The notes: generated by a model from the letters alone, not told the origin. DNA of 64,000 nucleotides from Bradyrhizobium sp. AZCC 1721 (GCF_036924715.1 NZ_JAZHSB010000001.1:6501001-6565000); one strand, 5' to 3'; counted from the stretch's first letter, positions 32,736 through 42,321 are shown. Numbers and translations are program-made.

Positions 32736-33260
32736 ATGATCCTCGACATAGCACGACTCCTGCTCTTTCCCGCACTGATGGCGTTCGCAGCCGCGAGCGA
32801 CCTCTTCACCATGACGATTTCGAACCGATTGTCGCTGGCGCTTATCGCGGGCTTCCTGGCTCTTGCATTGCTGGGCGGCATGGCCCTGCATGACATGCTC
32901 ATGCACATCGGCGCCGGCGCAGCCGTCCTGGCGGTGGCCTTTGCCTGCTTCGCGATGGGCTGGGTTGGCGGCGGCGACGCCAAGGTCGCAGCCAGCGTGG
33001 CGCTCTGGTTCGGCTTCGACCACCTCCTCAACTACCTGGTCTACGCCTCACTGTTCGGCGGGGCTCTGACGTTGTTGCTGCTCCAGTTCCGGCGGTGGCC
33101 GCTGCCTTATCCGCTTGCGGCGCAAGCCTGGCTGAACCGGCTGCACGACAAGCAGAGCGGAATCCCCTACGGCATCGCGCTCGCGCTTGGCGCGCTGATG
33201 GTCTATCCGGAGACCGAATGGATCAAGGCGATCGACCTGACCCACCTCGCCATGCGTTGA
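32736..33260 (+). CDS. cpaA: CpaA, prepilin peptidase (A24 family)
   Basis: 174 residues, five or six membrane helices. The two catalytic Asp are in FAAASDLFTMTISN (loop 1) and GWVGGGDAKVAAS (GxGD motif). It has no N-methyltransferase domain, as is usual for CpaA/TadV. It cleaves the leader of the Flp pilin and TadE-like pseudopilins. It opens the plus-strand cpa operon, 126 bp before cpaB. Confidence 0.94.
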   Translation: MILDIARLLLFPALMAFAAASDLFTMTISNRLSLALIAGFLALALLGGMALHDMLMHIGAGAAVLAVAFACFAMGWVGGGDAKVAASVALWFGFDHLLNYLVYASLFGGALTLLLLQFRRWPLPYPLAAQAWLNRLHDKQSGIPYGIALALGALMVYPETEWIKAIDLTHLAMR

Positions 33261-33270
33261 TCCAGCACCG

Positions 33271-33311
33271 CTAACTTTCCGTTAAGGCAATTTACACACG
33301 CCTCATTAACC
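33271..33311 (+). promoter_or_regulatory. Possible CtrA-binding site upstream of cpaB
   Basis: CTAA-CTTTCCG-TTAAGG at 33271-33287 differs by one base from the CtrA consensus TTAA-N7-TTAA, and a TTAACC half-site follows at 33306-33311. Pilus genes are CtrA targets in Caulobacter. The site is 76-116 bp before the cpaB start. Only moderate support. Confidence 0.35.
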
Positions 33312-33386
33312 ATGCTTTGACGAATAGCTGGTCAACTCCCATCACGGCGGCGGAAGCGTCGCGGCGTAATGTGGAAAGTGAAGCGT

Positions 33387-34178
33387 ATGAATAAGCCACG
33401 CATTGTGGTCTTGACCATCGCCATCGGCGCTGGCGGCGTTGCCGCATATCTCGCCAGCGGGTCCGGCGACAGGCCTGCCCCGGCCCAGCCGGTCGCGCAG
33501 CTTCAGACCGTCGATATTCTCGTCGCGAAATCGGATATCGGCCTCGGCAAGTCGGTCAAGCCCGACGATCTGCAATGGCAGACCTGGCCGGCCACGTCGG
33601 CCAGCAGTAACTTCATCAGCCGCGCCAGCAAGGCCGACGCCGTCAAGGAGATCACCGGCTCGATCGCGCGCGCGCCGTTCATCGCGGGCGAGCCGATTCG
33701 CGAGCAGAAGCTGGTGAAAGCCGACGGCTCCGGCTTCATGGCGGCGATCCTGCCCGCGGGCTACCGGGCCATTTCCACCGAGATTTCGCCGGAAACCGGC
33801 GCCGGCGGCTTCATCCTGCCGAACGACCGCGTCGACGTAATTCTTACCAAGCGCGACAAGAACCCGGACAGCAAGGGCCCGGATATCTCCAGCTCGGAGA
33901 TCATCCTGACCAACGTTCGCGTTCTCGCGATCGACCAGGCGCCGAAGGAGAAAGAAGGCGCCAGCTCGCTGGTCGGCAGGACGGTCACCCTCGAACTGAA
34001 GCCCGAGCAGGCCGAGACGCTGGCGCGATCGCGCCAGAGCGGCACGCTGACGCTGGCGCTGCGCAGCATTGCCGACGTCAACGCAGTCGAGAAGCCGGAC
34101 GAACAATTCAACAAGCGTGGCGAAAGCCTCAACGTCATTCGTTATGGCGTTGCCAGCCAGCAGACGATGCAGAAGTGA
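33387..34178 (+). CDS. cpaB: CpaB (RcpC), Flp pilus assembly protein
   Basis: 263 residues. N-terminal membrane helix (RIVVLTIAIGAGGVAAYLAS), then the SAF/CpaB domain with VDILVAKSDIGLGKSVKPDD and the RcpC domain with AISTEISPETGAGGFILPND and RVDVILTKRDKN. CpaB is an inner-membrane/periplasmic partner of the CpaC secretin. I take ATG 33387 (MNKPRIVV), which has GGAAAGTGAAG upstream; ATG 33369 would add six residues. Confidence 0.93.
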   Translation: MNKPRIVVLTIAIGAGGVAAYLASGSGDRPAPAQPVAQLQTVDILVAKSDIGLGKSVKPDDLQWQTWPATSASSNFISRASKADAVKEITGSIARAPFIAGEPIREQKLVKADGSGFMAAILPAGYRAISTEISPETGAGGFILPNDRVDVILTKRDKNPDSKGPDISSSEIILTNVRVLAIDQAPKEKEGASSLVGRTVTLELKPEQAETLARSRQSGTLTLALRSIADVNAVEKPDEQFNKRGESLNVIRYGVASQQTMQK

Positions 34179-34195
34179 CCGAAAGGACGCACGAT

Positions 34196-35659
34196 ATGAA
34201 GTGCAGGGAAATTCAGCCGATGATGCGAACGTTCATCGTCCGCGCCCTGTCGTTTTCGGCCGTGACTGCTCTCACGCTCAATCCGGCGCTGACGCCGGTG
34301 ATGGCGAGCGACTATCGCGTCGCGCCGGTGGCCGCCGACGGGCAGATGAACGCCCGCTTCGTTTCGCTCGGGATCGGCAAGTCTTTCGTGATCGACCTGC
34401 CGCGCGAGATCAAGGACGTGCTGGTTGCGGATCCGAAGGTCGCCAACGCCGTGGTGCGTTCGACCCAGCGCGCCTATATCATCGGCGCCGCGGTCGGCCA
34501 GACCAATATCGTTTTCTTCGATTCCACCGGTGCGCAGATCGCGGCCTATGACATCGCGGTCAAGCGCGACCTCAACGGCGTGCGCGCGGCGCTGAAGCAG
34601 TCGCTGCCGAATTCGGACATCCTGATCGAAGGCGTCGGTGACGGCGTGGTGCTGAGCGGCACCGCGGCAACCCCGATCGAGGCGCAGCAGGCCGCCGAAA
34701 TCGCCGCCCGCCTGGTGGGCGGCACTGAAAAGGTCGTCAATTCGATCGCAGTTCGCGGCCGTGACCAGGTGATGTTGAAAGTCACGCTCGCTGAAGTCCA
34801 GCGCTCGGTCATCAAGCAGCTCGGCATTGATCTCAGCGCCAGCATGTCGTACGGCACATCCGTTGTTAGGTTCACCAACAACAACCCGTTCACCGCAAAC
34901 AGTGCGCCGCTCGTGGCCAACAACGCCCTTACCGGGAGTTTCGGCTCGACGCCATCCGTGCAGGCGACGCTACGCGCGATGGAAAGCGCCGGTGTCGTGC
35001 GAACCATTGCCGAACCTAACCTCACGGCCATTTCCGGCGAGTCCGCAACCTTTATCTCCGGCGGCGAATTTCCAATTCCGACCGGCGTGACCTGCCAAAC
35101 CACAGTGGGTGGTGCCGTCGGACAATGCGTCCAGACAGTCAGCTTCAAGAAATTCGGCATCTCTCTCAACTTTACGCCGGTCGTGCTGACCGAGGGACGG
35201 ATCAGCCTTCGGGTGATGACCGAGGTGTCGGAAGTCTCGACCGAAAACGCTCTGACCGGCGGTGCCGGTGGAACGACCATTCCCTCGATCAAGACCCGCC
35301 GCGCCGAGACGACACTGGAAATTCCGTCCGGCGGCGCGATGGCGATGGCCGGCCTGATCCAGGAACAGACCAAGCAGGCGATCAACGGTCTGCCGGGGCT
35401 GGCGCAACTGCCGGTTCTCGGCACGCTGTTCCGCAGCCGCGACTTCGTCAACAACCAGAGCGAATTGATGGTTCTGGTCACGCCTTATGTGGTGCGCGCG
35501 GTGGCACAGAAGGATCTGTCGCGCCCCGACGACGGCTTTGCCAGCGCGTCGGATCCGCAGGCCGACCTCCTCGGCAGCATCAATCGCATCTACGGCGTTC
35601 CGGGCCGCGTCGAAAAGGCACGGAATTATCGCGGCACCTACGGCTTTATTACGGACTGA
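34196..35659 (+). CDS. cpaC: CpaC (RcpA), outer-membrane secretin of the Tad system
   Basis: 487 residues. Signal peptide about 8-42 (VRALSFSAVTALTLNPALTP then VMAS). The N-terminal pilus domain has FVIDLPREIKDVLVADPKVA, a BON-like middle section has ILIEGVGDGVVLSGTA, and the secretin domain has EPNLTAISGESATFISGGEF, GISLNFTPVVLTEGRISLRV and LPVLGTLFRSRDF (VPVLGxLF-type). It forms the outer-membrane pore for the pilus. I chose ATG 34196 with GAAAGGACG upstream; a GTG overlapping the cpaB stop (34175) is less likely. Confidence 0.95.
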   Translation: MKCREIQPMMRTFIVRALSFSAVTALTLNPALTPVMASDYRVAPVAADGQMNARFVSLGIGKSFVIDLPREIKDVLVADPKVANAVVRSTQRAYIIGAAVGQTNIVFFDSTGAQIAAYDIAVKRDLNGVRAALKQSLPNSDILIEGVGDGVVLSGTAATPIEAQQAAEIAARLVGGTEKVVNSIAVRGRDQVMLKVTLAEVQRSVIKQLGIDLSASMSYGTSVVRFTNNNPFTANSAPLVANNALTGSFGSTPSVQATLRAMESAGVVRTIAEPNLTAISGESATFISGGEFPIPTGVTCQTTVGGAVGQCVQTVSFKKFGISLNFTPVVLTEGRISLRVMTEVSEVSTENALTGGAGGTTIPSIKTRRAETTLEIPSGGAMAMAGLIQEQTKQAINGLPGLAQLPVLGTLFRSRDFVNNQSELMVLVTPYVVRAVAQKDLSRPDDGFASASDPQADLLGSINRIYGVPGRVEKARNYRGTYGFITD

Positions 35660-35668
35660 GGCGGGACG

Positions 35669-36421
35669 ATGACACCGAAGACGAAATCCACGAAGCCCGC
35701 CGATCCAAGGCGCACGCTTGGCCTGGCAGGAGCGCTGATCGGACTTTCCGTGGCGCTCAGCGCCTGCAAGCACACCACCGATGTCGTGACGACGGCGGCC
35801 GTGCCTGACGACTATCGCCAGCGCCATCCGATCGCGGTCCAGGAAGCCGACCGCTCGATCGTCGTTTTCGTCGGCCGCGGACGCGGCGGCCTTTCCGCCT
35901 CGCAGCGCGCCGACGTCATGGACCTGGCCCAAACCTGGCTTCGCGAAGGTACCGGCGCTATCAGCGTCGACGTGCCCGTCAATACCCCGAACGCACGGGC
36001 AGCCGAGGATTCATTGCGCGAGATCCAGGCGACCTTCTCCGCCGCCGGCGTGCCGCCGCGCGCGGTCAATGTCCGCCAGTATCGCCCCGAAGATCCCAGG
36101 CACATGGCCGCGATCCGCCTCAACTATCCGAAGATTTCGGCGGTGGCCGGCCCGTGCGGGCTGTGGCCGGAGGATCTCGGACCGTCGATCCACAACAAGG
36201 GCTATTTCGACAACAAGCAGTATTACAATTTCGGCTGCTCCAATCAGCGCAATCTGGCAGCGATGGTCGACAACCCGTCGGACCTCGTGCAGCCGCGTCC
36301 CGAAACCCCAGCCTATACGCCGCGCCGTGGCATGGCCCTCGAGAAATATCGCAAGGGCACTTCCACCGCGACAACCTATCCCGAGAGCGACAAGGCCAAA
36401 CTCAGCGATACCGGCAAATGA
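35669..36421 (+). CDS. cpaD: CpaD, Flp pilus lipoprotein
   Basis: 250 residues. A lipobox LSVALSAC (Cys about residue 32) follows a basic start and a hydrophobic helix. The family motifs are DYRQRHPIAVQEADRSIVVF, VRQYRPEDPRHMAAIRLNYP and GPCGLWPEDLG. CpaD acts with CpaC at the outer membrane. It starts ten bases after cpaC, and its stop codon overlaps the start of cpaE (ATGA). Confidence 0.94.
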   Translation: MTPKTKSTKPADPRRTLGLAGALIGLSVALSACKHTTDVVTTAAVPDDYRQRHPIAVQEADRSIVVFVGRGRGGLSASQRADVMDLAQTWLREGTGAISVDVPVNTPNARAAEDSLREIQATFSAAGVPPRAVNVRQYRPEDPRHMAAIRLNYPKISAVAGPCGLWPEDLGPSIHNKGYFDNKQYYNFGCSNQRNLAAMVDNPSDLVQPRPETPAYTPRRGMALEKYRKGTSTATTYPESDKAKLSDTGK

Positions 36422-37689
36422 TCAGTTACGCGCGCCAGAGTACAGAACCGCAGCCTGACGGCACCGCGCCGTCAACGGACGATCATATCGCGCCAGCGCC
36501 GCGGGTGTCGGTGCAGGCTTTCTGCGAGACGCTGGAAACCGCGGCTGCCGTGCAGTCGGCCGGCGAAGACCGCCGCCTCGGCAAGGCTCATCTCAAGATC
36601 CAGATGGGCGGCATGGCCGCTGCCATCGAGGCCTACCGCTCGGCGCCGACGCCGAACGTGATCATCCTGGAGACCGAAGGCCGCAACGATATCCTTGTCG
36701 GCCTCGACCAGCTCGCCACCGTGTGCGACGCCGGAACACGCGTGATTGTGATCGGGCGCATCAACGACGTCATGCTCTATCGCGAACTGGTCCGCCGTGG
36801 CGTCAGCGACTACGTCATCGCGCCGGTCAGCGCCATCGACGTCGTGCGCTCGGTCTGCAACCTGTTCTCCTCGCCGGAAGCCAAGGCCGTCGGCCGCATC
36901 ATCGCCGTCGTCGGCGCCAAGGGCGGCGTCGGTGCGTCGACCGTCGCCCACAACGTCGCCTGGGCGATCGCGCGCGACCTGTCGCTGGATTCCGTGGTCG
37001 CCGATCTCGACCTCGCTTTCGGCACCGCGGGCCTCGACTACAACCAGGACCCGCCGCAGGGTATCGCGGATGCGGTGTTCTCGCCTGACCGGGTCGATAC
37101 CGCGTTCCTCGATCGCCTGCTGTCGAAATGCACCGACCATCTCAGCCTGCTGGCGGCGCCGGCCACGCTGGACCGGGTCTACGATTTCGGCGCGGAAGCC
37201 TTCGATTCGATCTTCGATACGCTTCGTACCACGATGCCCTGCATCGTGCTCGACGTTCCCCATCAATGGTCGGGATGGACCAAGCGCGCTTTGATCGCGG
37301 CCGACGACATCCTGATCGTCGCCGCGCCCGATCTCGCCAACCTGCGCAACACCAAGAATATCTTCGACCTCCTCAAGGCATCGCGGCCGAACGATCGTGC
37401 GCCGCTCTACTGCCTCAATCAGGTCGGTATCCCGAAGCGGCCGGAGATCCCCGCCGCCGAGTTCGCCAAGGCGATCGAAAACCACCCGATCGCCACGATC
37501 CCGTTCGAGCCACAAATCTTCGGCTCGGCCGCCAACAACGGCCAGATGATTGCGGAAATATCCGCAACGCATCGCACCACCGAGATGTTCGTGCAGATTG
37601 CGCAACGGCTCACCGGCCGCGGCGAGACCAAGAAGCCGAAGAGTTCGTTGCTGTCGCCTTTGATCGAGAAGTTACGGGCCAAGAAGTAG
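36418..37689 (+). CDS. cpaE: CpaE (TadZ), ParA/MinD-like localisation ATPase
   Basis: 423 residues. The N-terminal half resembles a response-regulator receiver without clear acceptor (NVIILETEGRNDILVGLDQL to YREVRRGVSDYVIAPV-like). The C-terminal half is a MinD/ParA domain with deviant Walker A (VGAKGGVGAST), VVADLDLAFGTAGLDYNQDP, and ADDILIVAAPDLANLRNTKN. CpaE/TadZ marks the pole or site where the pilus is built. The ATG at 36418 overlaps the cpaD stop. Confidence 0.94.
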   Translation: MISYARQSTEPQPDGTAPSTDDHIAPAPRVSVQAFCETLETAAAVQSAGEDRRLGKAHLKIQMGGMAAAIEAYRSAPTPNVIILETEGRNDILVGLDQLATVCDAGTRVIVIGRINDVMLYRELVRRGVSDYVIAPVSAIDVVRSVCNLFSSPEAKAVGRIIAVVGAKGGVGASTVAHNVAWAIARDLSLDSVVADLDLAFGTAGLDYNQDPPQGIADAVFSPDRVDTAFLDRLLSKCTDHLSLLAAPATLDRVYDFGAEAFDSIFDTLRTTMPCIVLDVPHQWSGWTKRALIAADDILIVAAPDLANLRNTKNIFDLLKASRPNDRAPLYCLNQVGIPKRPEIPAAEFAKAIENHPIATIPFEPQIFGSAANNGQMIAEISATHRTTEMFVQIAQRLTGRGETKKPKSSLLSPLIEKLRAKK

Positions 37690-37711
37690 ACAGCCCGCGT
37701 GGAGTGCCATC

Positions 37712-39178
37712 GTGTTCGGTAAGCGTAGCGGAAATGATAGTGATACGCGGGTACTCAAGCCCGCCATTCAGGCGCCTGAGCCGGCGTCTGCGCCGGCCGT
37801 TTCGCGCGAGATGGCCGCGCCGGCCGTCGCTTCGCCTCCAATAGCGCCCATGAAGGCGCCACCGCCCGCCCCCACCATGGAGGCGCGGCGGTCGGATAAC
37901 TACTACCAAGTCAAGGCGACCATCTTCGGCGCGCTGATCGAGGCGATCGACCTTGCCCAGCTCGCCAAACTCGACGGCGAGTCCGCGCGCGAGGAAATCC
38001 GCGACATCGTCAACGAGATCATCGCGATCAAGAACATCGTGATGTCGATCGCCGAGCAGGAAGAGCTGCTCGACGACATCTGCAACGACGTGCTCGGCTA
38101 CGGCCCGCTCGAGCCGCTGCTGTCGCGCGACGACATCGCCGACATCATGGTCAACGGCGCCGGCACGGTGTTCATCGAAGTCGCCGGCAAGATCCAGAAG
38201 ACCGGCATCCGCTTCCGCGACAACCAGCAGCTTCTCAACATCTGCCAGCGCATCGTCAGCCAGGTCGGCCGCCGCGTCGACGAATCCTCGCCGATCTGCG
38301 ACGCCCGCCTCGCCGACGGCTCACGCGTCAACGCCATCGTTCCGCCGCTGGCGATCGACGGGCCTGCCCTCACCATTCGTAAGTTCAAGAAGGACAAGCT
38401 GACGCTCGACCAACTGGTCAAGTTCGGCGCGATCTCGCCGGAAGGCGCGGAAATCCTGCAGATCATCGGCCGGGTTCGCTGCAACGTGCTGATTTCCGGC
38501 GGCACCGGCTCCGGCAAGACCACGCTGTTGAACTGCCTAACCCAGTTCATCGAGCATGACGAGCGCGTCATCACGTGCGAGGACGCCGCCGAACTTCAAC
38601 TGCAGCAGCCTCACGTGGTGCGGCTTGAAACCCGCCCGCCCAATATCGAGGGCGAAGGCCAGGTCACCATGCGCGAGCTGGTCCGCAACTGCCTGCGTAT
38701 GCGCCCCGAACGCATCATCGTCGGCGAAGTCCGCGGACCCGAGGCGTTCGACCTCCTACAGGCCATGAATACCGGCCACGACGGCTCGATGGGAACGTTG
38801 CACGCCAACAACCCGCGCGAAGCCATGTCGCGCTGCGAATCCATGATCACGATGGGCGGCTTCTCGCTGCCCTCGCGCACTATTCGCGAGATGATCTGCG
38901 CCTCGATCGACGTCATCGTGCAGGCCGCGCGCCTGCGCGACGGTTCACGCCGCATTACCCACATCACCGAGGTGATGGGCATGGAAGGCGATACCATCAT
39001 TACCCAGGACCTGTTCGTCTACGAATTGCTCGGCGAGGACGCCAACGGCAAGATCATCGGGCGGCACCGCTCGACCGGCATCGGTCGCCCGAAGTTCTGG
39101 GAACGCGCGCGATATTACAACGAAGAAAAGCGGCTCGCGGCAGCGCTCGATGCCGCCGAAGTCGTCGACAAGACGTGA
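37712..39178 (+). CDS. cpaF: CpaF (TadA), pilus assembly ATPase
   Basis: 488 residues. Walker A (ISGGTGSGKTTLLN), Asp box (ITCEDAAELQLQQPHVVRLE), Walker B region (RPERIIVGEVRGPEAFDLLQ) and His box (NTGHDGSMGTLHANNPREAM) define a secretion ATPase of the TadA/CpaF group. It powers pilus extension and, in Caulobacter, retraction. GTG at 37712 is the start, with GGAG seven bases upstream. It is followed seven bases later by tadB. Confidence 0.96.
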   Translation: MFGKRSGNDSDTRVLKPAIQAPEPASAPAVSREMAAPAVASPPIAPMKAPPPAPTMEARRSDNYYQVKATIFGALIEAIDLAQLAKLDGESAREEIRDIVNEIIAIKNIVMSIAEQEELLDDICNDVLGYGPLEPLLSRDDIADIMVNGAGTVFIEVAGKIQKTGIRFRDNQQLLNICQRIVSQVGRRVDESSPICDARLADGSRVNAIVPPLAIDGPALTIRKFKKDKLTLDQLVKFGAISPEGAEILQIIGRVRCNVLISGGTGSGKTTLLNCLTQFIEHDERVITCEDAAELQLQQPHVVRLETRPPNIEGEGQVTMRELVRNCLRMRPERIIVGEVRGPEAFDLLQAMNTGHDGSMGTLHANNPREAMSRCESMITMGGFSLPSRTIREMICASIDVIVQAARLRDGSRRITHITEVMGMEGDTIITQDLFVYELLGEDANGKIIGRHRSTGIGRPKFWERARYYNEEKRLAAALDAAEVVDKT

Positions 39179-39185
39179 GGAGGCG

Positions 39186-40165
39186 ATGAGCATGCAAGCG
39201 CTCGCACTGGCGTTTCTCGCCGCCACCGCCATCGGCGGCCTGGCATGGGTATTCATCTATCCGGCCCTGTCGGGCGAGAAGAAAGCCGAGTCCCGGCGCG
39301 CCTCGATCGCACGCACCGACGTTCCGGCGCGCCAGGCCGAGAAGAGCCAGCGCTCGCGCCGCGAGCAGGTCGAGGGCTATCTCTGAAGGAACTCGAGGCC
39401 CGCCGCAAGAAGGAAAAGTCCGTCTCGCTCAGCATCCGCCTGGTTCAGGCCGGCTTGACGACCTGGACGCCTCAGAAATTCTGGATCGTTTCCGCCGTTC
39501 TCGCGGCGGTGGGCTTCGGTGTCGCATTCATCGTCGGCGGCTCGCTATTGGGCGCTGCCGTGATGGCGTTCGCCACCGGCCTCGGCCTGCCACGCTGGCT
39601 GCTCAGCTATCTCAAAAAGCGCCGCGAGAAGGCGTTTCTGAAAGCGCTGCCTGACGCCGTCGACGTCATCGTGCGCGGCATCAAGGCCGGCCTGCCGCTG
39701 TTCGAATCGATCAAGGTGGTCGCCGCCGACGCGCCGGAACCACTCAAGGGCGAGTTCATGGCTATCATCGAGACCCAGACGATCGGCATGCCGCTGGGTG
39801 AGGCCTGCGCAAGGCTGTATGAGCGGATGCCGCTGCCGGAAGCCAACTTCTTCGGCATCGTGATCGCGATTCAGCAAAAATCGGGCGGCAACCTGTCGGA
39901 AGCGCTCGGCAATCTCTCCAAGGTGCTGCGCGACCGCAAGAAGATGGCGGAGAAGATTCAGGCGATGTCGATGGAAGCCAAGGCTTCCGCAGGCATCATC
40001 GGCTCGTTGCCGCCGGTCGTGATGCTGCTGGTCTGGATTACGACCCCCGACTACATCGCGCTGCTTTGGACCCATCATATCGGCCAGTTCATGCTGGTCG
40101 CTTGCGTTACCTGGATGACGATCGGCGTCCTGGTGATGAAGAAAATGATCAACTTCGACTTCTGA
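39186..40165 (+). pseudogene. tadB: tadB, inner-membrane pilus platform protein, frameshifted
   Basis: The gene starts at ATG 39186 (MSMQALALAFLAATAIGG) with the expected first membrane helix and charged linker, but hits TGA at 39384-39386 after REQVEGYL. The rest, from KELEARRKKEKSVSLSIRLV to the stop at 40165, lies in the -1 frame and contains the T2SSF domain (ALPDAVDVIVRGIKAGLPLF and EANFFGIVIAIQQKSGGNLS). Removing one CT from the TCTCT at 39380-39384 restores a continuous 325-codon protein reading EGYLKELEARR. No ATG or ribosome-binding site serves the second part well. It is a real mutation, a phase-variable tract or a sequence error; no standard -1 slippery heptamer is present. Confidence 0.88.
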
Positions 40166-40175
40166 CGGTGCGCCT

Positions 40176-41150
40176 ATGATTGAGTTTCTGATCGCCAAGA
40201 TGCACGACGCGCGGTTCATGACCATGCTGCTTGCCGCCATCGCGGCGAGTGCGACGGCCTATACGCTGATCATGCCGCTGTTTGCCGGCGAAGGCCTTGC
40301 CAAGCGCATGAAGGCGGTCGCCAACGAGCGCGAACGGCTCCGCCAGCGCGAGCGCGACCGCCTCAACAAATCGGAGAAGGTGTCGCTGCGCCAGACTCCG
40401 AAGCAGCTCGTTTCCAAGGTTGTGGAAGACCTGAACCTGACCAAATGGCTGGCGCAGGAAGCCGCGCGCGACAAGCTGATCATGGCCGGCTACCGCGGCC
40501 ACGCGCCCTACGTCACGTTCCTGTTTGCCCGCGCGGTGACGCCGGTCGTGCTGTTTCTCGGCGCGGCCCTCTACGTGTTCGTGATCACCAACATGGACAA
40601 GTCGTTGACGGTCAAGCTCGGCATCTGCATCGGCGCCGCCTATCTCGGACTGCAGGCGCCGATGCTGTTCCTGAAGAACGCCATCAGCAAGCGCCAGCTC
40701 TCCATCAGGCGCGCCTTTCCCGACGCGCTCGACCTGCTCTTGATCTGCATCGAGTCCGGCATGTCGGTCGAAGTCGCCTTCCGCAAGGTCTCCACCGAGA
40801 TCGTGTCGCAATCAGTGGCGCTGTCGGAGGAATTCGCGCTGACCACGGCGGAATTGTCCTATCTGCAGGACCGCAAAATGGCCTACGAGAACCTCGCCAA
40901 GCGCACCGGGCTGGAGGGCGTGAAATCGGTCTGTCTGGCGCTGATGCAGTCGGAACGCTACGGCACCCCGCTCGGCCAGAGCCTGCGCGTGATGGCGCAG
41001 GAAAACCGCGACATGCGGATGAACGAGGCCGAGAAGAAGGCGGCGGCGCTGCCGCCGAAACTGACCGTGCCGATGATCCTGTTCTTCCTGCCATGCCTGT
41101 TCATCGTCATTCTCGGACCGACCTACATCAAGATCCAGGCGTTGCACTGA
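40176..41150 (+). CDS. tadC: TadC, inner-membrane pilus platform protein
   Basis: 324 residues, T2SSF-like. Helix 1 LAAIAASATAYTLIMPLF, cytoplasmic basic linker, helix 2 near 120, the core domain RRAFPDALDLLLICIESGMS, then ESVKSVCLALMQSERYGTPL-like and the C-terminal helix MILFFLPCLFIVILGPTYIK. It partners TadB as the platform in the inner membrane. It starts ten bases after the tadB stop and is intact. Confidence 0.94.
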   Translation: MIEFLIAKMHDARFMTMLLAAIAASATAYTLIMPLFAGEGLAKRMKAVANERERLRQRERDRLNKSEKVSLRQTPKQLVSKVVEDLNLTKWLAQEAARDKLIMAGYRGHAPYVTFLFARAVTPVVLFLGAALYVFVITNMDKSLTVKLGICIGAAYLGLQAPMLFLKNAISKRQLSIRRAFPDALDLLLICIESGMSVEVAFRKVSTEIVSQSVALSEEFALTTAELSYLQDRKMAYENLAKRTGLEGVKSVCLALMQSERYGTPLGQSLRVMAQENRDMRMNEAEKKAAALPPKLTVPMILFFLPCLFIVILGPTYIKIQALH

Positions 41151-41381
41151 GGCGAGCGGCCTGGCGGGCCGGCGCCATTTGACCTTCTTCCTCGCGCGGG
41201 CTCCCTCGAAGCTTCGACAAGCCGGCACGGGAACAGCGCATTTGCTAGTCTCCTTTGGCGTTCGTAAGCGGGCTTATCGGCTGACCCGCCGCGGATTTCC
41301 GCTTGCTGCGAGCGTTGGGCCGTCGTCGCTCTATCTTCGTCTTTTGCCGAATTGGCTACGGCTCGCACAAAAGGGACTGCC

Positions 41382-41576
41382 ATGGGCTTGTATGTCGCGG
41401 TTCTCTATACTGGCCTTGCAGCCAGCCCCGCGTTCTTTGGACGAATTATCGGAGCCAAGGGCTTTGGCAGCGGGTTCCTTTGCTGTGCCGCAACCGCTGC
41501 TAGCCTCGCGATCGTTGCGCTAGCTCTTTGGCGTTACGAAGCTCAGGGGGCAAATCAAGGAGTCAAATCAAGGTGA
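41382..41576 (+). pseudogene. Possible MFS transporter remnant (C-terminal helices)
   Basis: A 64-codon frame, MGLYVAVLYTGLAASPAFFG, then SGFLCCAATAASLAIVALAL and WRYEAQ, looks like the last two helices of an MFS permease with its usual terminal RRE-type tail. Nothing upstream in 41151-41381 continues it in any frame that I can see. A short genuine membrane protein is the alternative. It precedes the 2H gene on the same strand within a segment foreign to the tad locus. Confidence 0.35.
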
Positions 41577-41631
41577 AGGATTCGATTAAAGCAATGGGCG
41601 TTCCTTGAGCGCGGACATCCCATCGCTCGCA

Positions 41632-42321
41632 ATGTTGCGGTTCTGGGGTCTGCGGACCGTCGCGACGGCTTCGTTGCGGCTTTCCGGGAGACGAGGACAA
41701 ATCCACGCACTGCCGCCGATGGGATCTGCGGCGCATTTCACGCTGATTGCGCGCATGCCGGCCGTCGCCGATACGCAGGTCGGTCAGATCTTGGCCGAGC
41801 TTCAACGTGTTTCTCCGAGCCACCACTACTATCCGGCAGATACCGTCCACGTGACGATCAGGAACCTCGACGAAGCGGCACGGGAGGAATGCGATCGACC
41901 ATCACTTTTCAGGAGGATACGGGGCCTTGTTGCGGATAGCGGATCGTTTGCGTTGAAAGGAAAGGGCCTCGGTGTTTCACCGAACTCGGTCTTTCTCCAA
42001 CTGTATCCGGAAGATCAAGGTTTGGCGGATCTTCGGCGCAAGCTTTCGATAGCAACCAGCGATGGCGATCATCGCCGCCGTGAAGGCTTAGGCATATTGG
42101 ACGACTTGGCGCGTCGCTATCTATTCGACAAAATGGCGTTTGCGACCCTCATCCGATTTTCAGGTCCGGTCACGCCGGCGTTCCTCGCTGAGATCGCCCG
42201 TCATCGCGAAACAGATTTCGGCACCTTCCCGATCGACGCATTTGAAATCGTCAGAACCGATAAGTTCCTGTCGAGCACTGGAACCGAAATAATTGCTCGC
42301 ATAGTTGTTGGGCCCGACTAA
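41632..42321 (+). CDS. 2H phosphoesterase-like (2'-5' RNA ligase family) protein with degenerate second motif
   Basis: 229 residues from ATG 41632 (a TTG at 41605 would add nine). AAHFTLIARMPAVADTQVGQ followed by TVHVTIRNLDE gives the first H-x-T motif (His 73, Thr 75). The second H-x-T motif should fall at about 170, where the sequence is MAFATLIRFSG, with Phe instead of His. The fold therefore looks like a 2H phosphoesterase but with only one catalytic His. Codon use is less GC-rich than in neighbouring tad genes. It lies between tadC and tadD with an MFS fragment, which suggests an insertion. Substrate unknown. Confidence 0.6.
   Translation: MLRFWGLRTVATASLRLSGRRGQIHALPPMGSAAHFTLIARMPAVADTQVGQILAELQRVSPSHHYYPADTVHVTIRNLDEAAREECDRPSLFRRIRGLVADSGSFALKGKGLGVSPNSVFLQLYPEDQGLADLRRKLSIATSDGDHRRREGLGILDDLARRYLFDKMAFATLIRFSGPVTPAFLAEIARHRETDFGTFPIDAFEIVRTDKFLSSTGTEIIARIVVGPD

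Noticed and set aside
36472..37605. Long minus-strand frame opposite cpaE
   Set aside because: It is the complement of a well-supported gene, with no recognisable domain and a composition typical of antisense frames.
39376..39390. Programmed RF2-like +1 frameshift in tadB
   Set aside because: The TAT-CTC-TGA context resembles the RF2 site, but the downstream reading frame requires -1 or +2, and no X-XXY-YYZ slippery heptamer is present.
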